Of a DNA stretch of 9,439 bases, positions 1-6,032 are shown piece by piece; the first letter of the stretch is position 1, and each line of letters starts with the position of its first letter. Location: the NCBI GenBank assembly GCA_024278345.1, contig JAJRTK010000025.1:1-9439 (forward strand). The letters run 5' to 3'. This stretch comes from a bacterium (GTDB taxonomy: Bacteria; CSSED10-310; JAJRTK01). A model generated the notes under the pieces. That model was not told the DNA's origin and searched no databases. It saw nothing but the letters and a program-made list of their open reading frames with translations. The position numbers and the translations under genes were made by a program.

Positions 1-1
1 G

Positions 2-646
2 GTTTTCGACGAGGGGCAAAAACCTCAGGAACCCGAGGTTCACCAAGGTGCCGGCCAAGAAGAGAGTCTCCAAGGGGGAGGTGCGGTCCAAGAAGAGAGT
101 CTCCAGGGAGGCGCATCCGGGGGAGGTGCCGGCCAAGAAGAGAGTCTCCAGGGAGACGCATCCGGGGGAGGTGCCGGCCAAGAAGAGAGTCTCCAAGGGG
201 GAGGTGCGGTCCAAGAAGAGAGTCTCCAGGGAGACGCATCCGGGGGAGGTGCCGTCCAAGAAGAGAGTCTCCAGGAAGAGGCCCCGGACGTGGATATGGC
301 AGGGGAGATTGATCTCAATGGATGGCCTAGCCAAAAGCCCCTCACCGCCGAGACCCAAGCCTCGGCTTCGGGATCTTCCCCGGTTGCGATGCCCGCGGAG
401 GCCCCGGACGAGGGACCCCCCCGACCCCCGGCGGGCAGCCTCCCTGAAGATAACGTATCCCGGCAAGACAAGGATGCCGTGGTGCAAGCTCTTCAAAAAG
501 CCGGCCGGCCGATGAGTGGATATGAAATCGCCGAGGCTACGGGAATTGCACCCTGGTGGCGTCTCAAGGATATCTTGGCCGCCCTCAAGGCGGAGCAGCG
601 GGTCACCCAGGATCCAGACGGACTTTTTTCCCTTTCCACGATCTAA
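2..646 (+). CDS. C-terminal part of a repeat-containing protein with a winged-helix-like domain (5' end outside window)
   Basis: The frame is open from the window's left edge to the TAA at 644-646, giving 214 visible residues, so this is the 3' part of a longer gene. An internal ATG at 290 is unlikely to be the start because the same frame continues upstream through an in-frame repeat. Visible residues 16-91 are tandem copies of GAxQEESLQGG or GAxQEESLQGDASGG, acidic and glutamine/glycine-rich and probably disordered. A Pro/Ala/Glu-rich linker follows. The last ~55 residues look like a winged helix: a helix at KDAVVQALQKAG, a turn-helix at MSGYEIAEATGI, a likely recognition helix starting PWWRLKDILAALK, and a short beta wing ending DGLFSLSTI. 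DNA or nucleoprotein binding is inferred from this fold only. I do not recognise the family, and the N-terminal domain is not visible. Confidence 0.8.
   Translation, partial: VFDEGQKPQEPEVHQGAGQEESLQGGGAVQEESLQGGASGGGAGQEESLQGDASGGGAGQEESLQGGGAVQEESLQGDASGGGAVQEESLQEEAPDVDMAGEIDLNGWPSQKPLTAETQASASGSSPVAMPAEAPDEGPPRPPAGSLPEDNVSRQDKDAVVQALQKAGRPMSGYEIAEATGIAPWWRLKDILAALKAEQRVTQDPDGLFSLSTI
47..274 (+). repeat. In-frame tandem repeat, alternating 33-bp and 45-bp units
   Basis: A core word CAAGAAGAGAGTCTCCA occurs six times, starting at 56, 89, 134, 179, 212 and 257. The spacings are 33, 45, 45, 33 and 45 bp. In protein these are units of 11, 15, 15, 11, 15 and a partial unit of about 9 residues. 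The 15-residue form adds ASGG or DASGG to the 11-residue form. All unit lengths are multiples of three, so copy-number change would keep the reading frame. Near-identity at the DNA level points to recent expansion or conversion. Confidence 0.93.
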
Positions 647-680
647 GACTCCGGGAGAATGAAGGCTTCGGGGAGGCGGG

Positions 681-749
681 ATGAAAAGCTGCATCCTCTG
701 TCCGGTCCAAAGGTGCGCGAAAACGGCCAAGCTGATGTTTTTTCTTTGA
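681..749 (+). CDS. Candidate 22-residue cysteine-containing small protein
   Basis: An ATG at 681 directly follows a purine-rich GGGGAGGCGGG stretch (GGAGG at 672-676, spacing about 4 nt, slightly short). It opens a 22-codon frame ending in TGA at 747-749. The peptide begins MKSCILCPVQRCAKTAK and ends in a hydrophobic LMFFL. Cysteines at 4, 7 and 12 give a CxxC-x4-C pattern that could bind metal or form disulfides. It lies between the winged-helix gene and waaA, on the same strand. It is too short for composition to separate gene from chance. The support is the Shine-Dalgarno-like sequence and the cysteine spacing only. It could equally be an untranslated leader of waaA. Confidence 0.3.
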   Translation: MKSCILCPVQRCAKTAKLMFFL

Positions 750-845
750 GTTGAGTCCGCTCCCGTCACCGGCCATCCGTCCGCCGCCACTCGCCTATCA
801 TCACCATTGAACTGGAAAACTAACCCAAGGCGGGAGCCGCCCCAC

Positions 846-2195
846 ATGCCAGACACTCCATCTGCTTTCCAAGGCTGGATCAGGGAGCTCCTTTTTTTCG
901 GATACCGCCTGTTGACCACCAGTGTCGTTTTTCTGGGCATTCTGGCTTTCCCGCTGGTGGCACTTTGCCGCCGCCGTTGGTTGGTGGGCCTGGCGGAACG
1001 GTTGGGAGGTTTGAACAGGTCGAAGGGGCCTGAAAAGAACGGCTCCAGCGGAGTTTGGATCCATGCAGCGTCGGTGGGAGAAGTCCGGTTGGCTCTGCCC
1101 GTCATTGCCGCACTGCGCCAAAGTGGTTGGAGGGTGCGCCTTTCCACGACGACGGTTACCGGCAGGGATTTGGCCCGAAAGCTTGTCCCGGAGGCGCGGC
1201 CATTCCTTGCGCCCATCGACCATCCAATCTTTGTTGGCAGGGCTTTTCGACGGCTGGCGCCAAAGGTCTTGCTTTTGGTGGAAACCGAGCTCTGGCCGGA
1301 GCTCTTGCGAAGAGCGTTTCGAGGTGGGGTTCCCGTGCTCCTGGTCAACGGGCGTATTTCCCACGAAAGCTTTGGCCGCTACCTCCGGTGGAGGCCGCTT
1401 TTTTCTCCCCTTTTGGCCGGACTGCGAGGAGTGCTCCCGCGGAGCCGCGAAGACTGGGACCGGCTGCAAAGGCTCGGGTGCCGTTCGGAGTCTCTTGTGG
1501 CCATGGGAGATCTGAAAGGTGCCTCCCTTTCCAGCCCCAGGAAACGGCCTCTCCGAAAGGCGCCCCCATGGGTGCTGGTGGCGGGAAGTCTTCACCAGAG
1601 CGAGTGGGAAGCATGGCTGCGCCTTCTCCGAATTCTGGAGGGTGAGCCGCTTTTCCACGTCCTTGTTCCGCGCCACATGGACCGCCTGGATCACCTCCTG
1701 TCGCGCCTTGAAGAGGATGGCTGGCCTGTCCGCCTCTGGTCCTCCATGGGCTCCGAATTTCCCGATCCAGAGGCTGGAAAGGTTCTGCTTGTGGATACCG
1801 TGGGCGATCTGGAATCCCTGTACCAGTGGGGGGATATCGCTTTTGTCGGCGGAAGCCTTCTCTCTATCGGTGGCCACAATCTGTTGGAGCCGGCTATTGC
1901 CGGGAGGCCGGTTCTGTTTGGGAAGGGTATAGCCAATCAAAAAGAAGCCGCAGCCGATCTTTTGGAGGCCGGAGGTGGCCGGATGGTGGAGAACGTGGAG
2001 GAGTTGGCCGATCTCATCAGGAGATGGCTCCGCCAGCCGGAACGGTTGGAGCAGGTGGGTTCCCTTGCGCGGAAGGTTGCCATGGCCTCAAGGAGCGAAG
2101 GCGCCACTCTTGTGGAGAAATTGTCGCGCTCCCTCATGGAGCCCATCGCCCTTGACCCCTTCTCCATGCCCCAAAAGCCTCTTTCGGGCCAATAA
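846..2195 (+). CDS. waaA: 3-deoxy-D-manno-octulosonic acid (Kdo) transferase
   Basis: WaaA transfers Kdo from CMP-Kdo to the lipid A precursor at the cytoplasmic face of the inner membrane, the first step of LPS core assembly. The 449-residue product is close to the family's usual ~425. Residues ~18-41 form a hydrophobic N-terminal anchor. ERLGG (51-55) carries the glutamate that acts as catalytic base in studied WaaA enzymes. WIHAASVGEV (71-80), ETELWP (147-151 region), GDLK (221-224), VAGSLH (245-250), VPRH (274-277) and the donor-site block FVGGSLLSIGGHNLLEPA (333-350) are all typical. I chose ATG 846 over the in-frame TTG at 807 because GGGAG at 832-836 lies 9 nt upstream and the extra 13 residues are charged and unlike the family. 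Whether it adds one Kdo or more cannot be read from sequence. The gene stands alone on this strand and converges on rfbB. Confidence 0.96.
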   Translation: MPDTPSAFQGWIRELLFFGYRLLTTSVVFLGILAFPLVALCRRRWLVGLAERLGGLNRSKGPEKNGSSGVWIHAASVGEVRLALPVIAALRQSGWRVRLSTTTVTGRDLARKLVPEARPFLAPIDHPIFVGRAFRRLAPKVLLLVETELWPELLRRAFRGGVPVLLVNGRISHESFGRYLRWRPLFSPLLAGLRGVLPRSREDWDRLQRLGCRSESLVAMGDLKGASLSSPRKRPLRKAPPWVLVAGSLHQSEWEAWLRLLRILEGEPLFHVLVPRHMDRLDHLLSRLEEDGWPVRLWSSMGSEFPDPEAGKVLLVDTVGDLESLYQWGDIAFVGGSLLSIGGHNLLEPAIAGRPVLFGKGIANQKEAAADLLEAGGGRMVENVEELADLIRRWLRQPERLEQVGSLARKVAMASRSEGATLVEKLSRSLMEPIALDPFSMPQKPLSGQ

Positions 2196-2220
2196 ATATT
2201 GGAGCGAACCGTGCGGACAG

Positions 2221-2240
2221 CGGCGGTCGGCCGACCGCCG
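2221..2240. other. Perfect 20-bp palindrome between convergent genes
   Basis: CGGCGGTCGGCCGACCGCCG equals its own reverse complement, with no central gap. It lies in the 166-bp space between the stop codons of waaA (2195) and rfbB (2362). No T-run follows it on either strand, so it is not a standard intrinsic terminator. It could be a Rho-independent-like pause, a transcription buffer between convergent genes, or a binding site for a dimeric protein. A smaller dyad, CCAATA-AA-TATTGG (2189-2202), overlaps the waaA stop. Confidence 0.6.
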
Positions 2241-2361
2241 ATGGGAGCGGCCTCAAAGCAAAAGTATCAAACTTTGCTGAAAAACTTGGCTTACCGTGGG
2301 CCATGCCTTTCAGGGTGGCGAACCGAAAAACCGCTTTTGGGGGGAGGACTGGCCGTGGGAG

Positions 2362-3381
2362 TCAGCTTGTCTCACGGTTGTTGTAGTGGAGCTCGTAAAA
2401 GCGCTTGAATTCGGAGTCTCTTTCCCTGATGCGGAGCCACCAGTCGCGATGTTCCTGATACCAGTGGCAGGTTTTGGCCAGGCCTTCCTCGAAGGTGACG
2501 CTAGGCTTGAAACCCATGGCACGGATCTTCTTGTCGTCCACAGCGTAGCGCCGATCATGGGCGGGCCGGTCTTTCACGGGGGTAATGAGGCTTTTGGGCT
2601 TCTCAAGGAGATCGAGGATCCCGTGGGTGACTTGCACGTTGTTCCGTTCCTGGCCTCCGCCGACGTTGTAGATTCCTCCCGACTCCCCTTTTTCCAGAAC
2701 GAGATCGATAGCTCGGCAGTGGTCTTCCACGTAAATCCAGTCCCGGACGTTTCCTCCGTCGCCGTAGAGCGGGAGAGATCGTTCGGTCAGGGCGTTGGTG
2801 ATGAAGAGGGGAATGAGTTTTTCCGGGTATTGGTAAGGCCCGTAGTTATTCGTGCAGCGAGTGATGACGACGTCCAGGCCATGGGTTTTGTGATAGGCGA
2901 GGGCAATGAGATCACCGCCGGCCTTGCTGGCCGCATAGGGAGAGCTGGGGTTGAGGGGCGCTTCCTCGTTGGCGGATCCCTGCTCGATGGAGCCGTAGAC
3001 TTCGTCGGTGGAGACCTGGAGGAATCTTTTGATCCCGTTCTTTCTGGCCTCTTCCATGAGGATGTAGGTTCCCAGCACATCGGTATTGATGAAGTCCGTG
3101 GCGCCGTAGATGGAGCGATCCACGTGGGTCTCGGCAGCGAAATTGACCACGGCATCGACGCCCTGGAGAGCTTCCCCCGACGCCTTGGGGTCTCGGATAT
3201 CCCCTTGGATGAAGCAAAACCCTGGATCGTTTTCCCACTTGGCAAGATTCGAGCGGTTGCCGGCATAGGTGAGCTTGTCAAGAACCGTGATTCTCGAAGG
3301 CGGAGTTTCCTTGCCAAAGAGATAATGAACGAAATTGCTTCCGATGAAGCCGGCGCCGCCGGCCACGAGCACGTGCCGCAT
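2362..3381 (-). CDS. rfbB: dTDP-glucose 4,6-dehydratase
   Basis: RfbB (RmlB) converts dTDP-glucose to dTDP-4-keto-6-deoxyglucose, the branch-point intermediate for dTDP-L-rhamnose and other deoxysugars. It is a cytoplasmic, NAD-dependent extended-SDR homodimer. The 339-residue length matches the family. Visible motifs are the Rossmann GGAGFIGS (8-15), the catalytic TDE triad (T125-D126-E127), YxxxK (Y149, K153), NNYGPYQYPEKLIP (178-191), RDWIYVEDH (213-221) and the nucleotide-binding DRPAHDRRY (271-279). An AGGGAGA sequence sits about 7 nt before ATG 3381. It starts 33 bp after the lptD stop on the same strand, so it is probably co-transcribed. The partners rfbA, rfbC and rfbD are not in the window, so the final sugar cannot be named. 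Confidence 0.97.
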   Translation of the reverse strand: MRHVLVAGGAGFIGSNFVHYLFGKETPPSRITVLDKLTYAGNRSNLAKWENDPGFCFIQGDIRDPKASGEALQGVDAVVNFAAETHVDRSIYGATDFINTDVLGTYILMEEARKNGIKRFLQVSTDEVYGSIEQGSANEEAPLNPSSPYAASKAGGDLIALAYHKTHGLDVVITRCTNNYGPYQYPEKLIPLFITNALTERSLPLYGDGGNVRDWIYVEDHCRAIDLVLEKGESGGIYNVGGGQERNNVQVTHGILDLLEKPKSLITPVKDRPAHDRRYAVDDKKIRAMGFKPSVTFEEGLAKTCHWYQEHRDWWLRIRERDSEFKRFYELHYNNRETS

Positions 3382-3414
3382 ATCAGGTCTCCCTTGGAGT
3401 CACACGGATTGATG

Positions 3415-5868
3415 TCAGAGTCTGCTGGAGCTTCCAAAGCCAGCAAGGTTGTTGAATCTGATGGAAAAGCTTAGAGAGTAACTCTTGGTTGTTTCCGCAT
3501 CCGCGGCCAACCCTAGCTTCCTTTCGAAAAAGCCCCCGCCAAAGCTGAGGCCCCAGCATTGCGTGCTGTAGAAAAGATCGAGTTTGCTGTCGGCGATGAG
3601 GCCGTCGAGAATGTTGTAGGTTCCTCGGAGCCGGCTTGCCCAGCGCTGGGAAAGACGGAAGGTGGTGTCCAGGCTCGCGGTGTGCCGGGTCACGTCATCG
3701 GTGGAAATGCTCACGGTGCGAAAATAGTCGACCGCCAAGTTCCACCGGGCTTGGCCGAGGCGAACGTTGCCGCTGAAGTTCCGCAAGATGGTCTCCTTGG
3801 GATCGAATTGTGCTCTCACGGTACTGGAGAATCCAGGGGCGGGAAAAAGCTGGAGCGTCGTTTCGATGTTGCCCAGCGGCTGGAGGCTTGGACTTTTCTC
3901 CCGCTCCTCGGCCCGGAGGAAACGGTAAGTCTGGCGAAAATCAAGGCGAGCGATTTCCTTGGCCGTGGTTTGGCCGCGCCATTTGTAGAGGAGCACGTTG
4001 CTGAGACCATACGTCACCAGATGGCTGGAATTCCCCAGGAGATCGATGGAGGGATCGCCCATTTGCGGCACCAGGGCTTCGTCGATATAGGGGGAATACT
4101 GGTACCGAACCGTGGGCTCGATGAGGTGCTTGAGCTTGCCGTCTGGCTTGCTGGACACGCCGTAGATTCGGTAAAAACTTGGCCCCGTCATGGCAATCCG
4201 GACGCGGTACAGGTGGCGGAAAAGCCCTGACCCAACGGGTTTGATGAAGGTCCCAGGTCCAGATTCGGCCAGAATCGGCTCTTCCGCCAGGGTGGCGAAA
4301 GTATCGGAGGAAAATCGGGTGTCTACCGTTTTTCGCTGGCTGTACCAGGTTTCCAGGAAGGAAAGGGAAGGTTCGATGGAGAGGCCTGGCAGGGTGAGAG
4401 TCCCCTGGAGCGTCGGAACAAAGTGGACGCGGAACGTCGAGAGATCCACAAGCTCTTTTTCGCCATCGATGGTGGTAAAATCGTCCCGGCGGCGGACCCG
4501 TTCCACCGAAAAGTTTTCGATCCGGAATTTGAGGGCCTGCCCAAGGATCTCCCAAGGCGAGCCACTGGTGTAAACGAAACTCGGAAGCTTTTGGGTGAGC
4601 GACTCGTCTCCACCGAATCCCTGCCGGGCCGAAAGAAGCAGGCGGAGGCTCTGGCTCCCCCAACGCTTGAGAACGTTGACCTCATTCTTCAGAAACCTCA
4701 GCGAACGGGCTTGGATGTTCGTGTTGACATCGTCCACGAGCTTCTCATTCTGGTACTGGAGCTGTGCCCGGGAATCGATACCGTAAGGAAACTTGTGGTT
4801 GAGCTGGGCTGTCAGCCGCCAGATGCTGGCCGCTGGTTGTCCATGGCTTCCCGAGCCCAAGACCCGCTGGTTGAGGATCTCGATCTCATTGACCCGGTCC
4901 TTGGGCGAGACCACGAACCGCAGCTGACCGGAAAAATCCACGCGACCGGCCATTAAACCCCGCACACCGAAGGTGGCATCCATCCAGCGGGCGATGGCCC
5001 AGAAGAACGAAATCTCTAGATTCGTCCCATAGATCCTGTCGGCGCCGAAACGGGGAGGCAGAAAACCCGTCCTTCGCCCGCCGCCGCTGATGGGCTGCAC
5101 CCAGTAAGGCAGATAGAAGAGCGGAATTCCCCAGGCCTGGAAACGAACTCCCCTGAAGTAAATGGCCTTGTCCACGTGGACCAGCGCCTCCCGGGCATGG
5201 AGCTTCCAACCTCGCCCAGGCCGATGGCAGGAGGTGAAGCTCCCCCGCTCGATATAGTACCGATCTTGGCCGGTCTTGGGGTGGCGTGACAGCTTTTCGA
5301 TGACGGCGGCCTCGACGATGAGGGACGGGAAGAGCACGCCCCGGGCCTGCTCCAGGCGTGCCCGCTTCGTTTCGAGGTTGAACCAGGCACGATTGGCTGA
5401 CAGCACGTCCTTGCCCACAAGCAAAAGGACCGAGCCTTCGGCCTCGATTCTGCCCGATTCCCTGTAGTAGACTACGTGATCGGCCGTCAGCTTGAAATCG
5501 GGTCCCTTTTGGATCTCCACGGCGCCTTCAAGGATGTAGGTCTGGCTCTCCTGATCGAAATCCTGGATCCGTGACTTGATGATCACATCCTCTTTGCCTG
5601 TTTCCAGGCGCCGGAGAGCGTTTTCACGTTCCGCCATGGACTGCCGGCTCACGAGATCCGGCGATAGGCTCCCCAGTCCCTGGGCCTCCACCAGGGAAGC
5701 CATCATCGGAAAGGCCAATAAGGATAGGACCAGAGCTCCGAGGATCGGGAAAAACGCCTTGACCCTGCCCTCGCGGTGAGGATCTTCTGAAAACCGCCGA
5801 TTCTCTCTTGGGTTGGCTTCCGCTCCCGCCGCCTGCCATCCGGCCGACGTCGGTCGCCCTCTCTTCAC
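3415..5868 (-). CDS. lptD: LPS-assembly protein LptD (outer-membrane LPS translocon), start uncertain
   Basis: LptD is the outer-membrane beta-barrel that, with LptE, inserts LPS into the outer leaflet. A signal peptide is visible (hydrophobic run at residues ~38-54, AEAQG-type end). It is followed by an OstA/LptA-like jellyroll (roughly 60-250; LTADHVVYYRESGRIEAEG, FTSCHRPGRGWKL) and the barrel entry motif GFLPPRFGADRIYGTNLEISFFWAIA. A long barrel domain follows, with HLIEPTVRYQYSP and a C-terminal STQCWGLSFGGGF. The mature part has only two cysteines, C214 and C771 in this numbering, which suits one long-range disulfide. The start is the weak point. The natural signal-peptide start would be codon 5763, but it reads GTC. 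I give the nearest legal upstream start, GTG 5868 (817 residues). ATG 5886 and ATG 6036 are alternatives; the latter forms an ATGA overlap with the upstream stop and gives 873 residues. No candidate has a clear ribosome binding site. Confidence 0.93.
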   Translation of the reverse strand: MKRGRPTSAGWQAAGAEANPRENRRFSEDPHREGRVKAFFPILGALVLSLLAFPMMASLVEAQGLGSLSPDLVSRQSMAERENALRRLETGKEDVIIKSRIQDFDQESQTYILEGAVEIQKGPDFKLTADHVVYYRESGRIEAEGSVLLLVGKDVLSANRAWFNLETKRARLEQARGVLFPSLIVEAAVIEKLSRHPKTGQDRYYIERGSFTSCHRPGRGWKLHAREALVHVDKAIYFRGVRFQAWGIPLFYLPYWVQPISGGGRRTGFLPPRFGADRIYGTNLEISFFWAIARWMDATFGVRGLMAGRVDFSGQLRFVVSPKDRVNEIEILNQRVLGSGSHGQPAASIWRLTAQLNHKFPYGIDSRAQLQYQNEKLVDDVNTNIQARSLRFLKNEVNVLKRWGSQSLRLLLSARQGFGGDESLTQKLPSFVYTSGSPWEILGQALKFRIENFSVERVRRRDDFTTIDGEKELVDLSTFRVHFVPTLQGTLTLPGLSIEPSLSFLETWYSQRKTVDTRFSSDTFATLAEEPILAESGPGTFIKPVGSGLFRHLYRVRIAMTGPSFYRIYGVSSKPDGKLKHLIEPTVRYQYSPYIDEALVPQMGDPSIDLLGNSSHLVTYGLSNVLLYKWRGQTTAKEIARLDFRQTYRFLRAEEREKSPSLQPLGNIETTLQLFPAPGFSSTVRAQFDPKETILRNFSGNVRLGQARWNLAVDYFRTVSISTDDVTRHTASLDTTFRLSQRWASRLRGTYNILDGLIADSKLDLFYSTQCWGLSFGGGFFERKLGLAADAETTKSYSLSFSIRFNNLAGFGSSSRL

Positions 5869-6032
5869 CGCCGGGCGCCCGCCCATACCCGCAACCGGAG
5901 ATCGCCGAAAACACCGGCGCTGCCGCGACCGGAGGGATCGGGACGGTGGAAGGGATGGGCGAGACCCGGCCCAACCTGCCGCACCGGCGGAGAGCGGCTC
6001 CCCTGCCGAGGGAAGATTTCGATTTTCGTGGC
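5869..6032. other. Gap or N-terminal extension between the NFACT gene and lptD
   Basis: On the minus strand the lptD frame stays open back to the ATG at 6036, so this stretch could encode a long Arg/Pro/Ser/Gly-rich extension. It could also be untranslated spacer. The translation looks like GC-rich noncoding sequence rather than a folded domain. A second open minus frame shows a lipobox-like AISGCGYG, but it runs deep into lptD and is not accepted as a gene. I see no clear promoter or terminator. Confidence 0.4.

Noticed and set aside
40-471. Minus-strand open frame with repeated PPPDASPWRLSSW wording
   Set aside because: It is the antisense reading of the tandem repeat in the plus-strand gene; repeats keep any frame open.
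807-845. Upstream TTG start for waaA
   Set aside because: ATG 846 has a well-placed GGGAG and fits the family's N-terminus; the extra residues do not.
2296-3474. 392-codon plus-strand open frame opposite rfbB
   Set aside because: rfbB on the minus strand has all family motifs; this is its antisense shadow.
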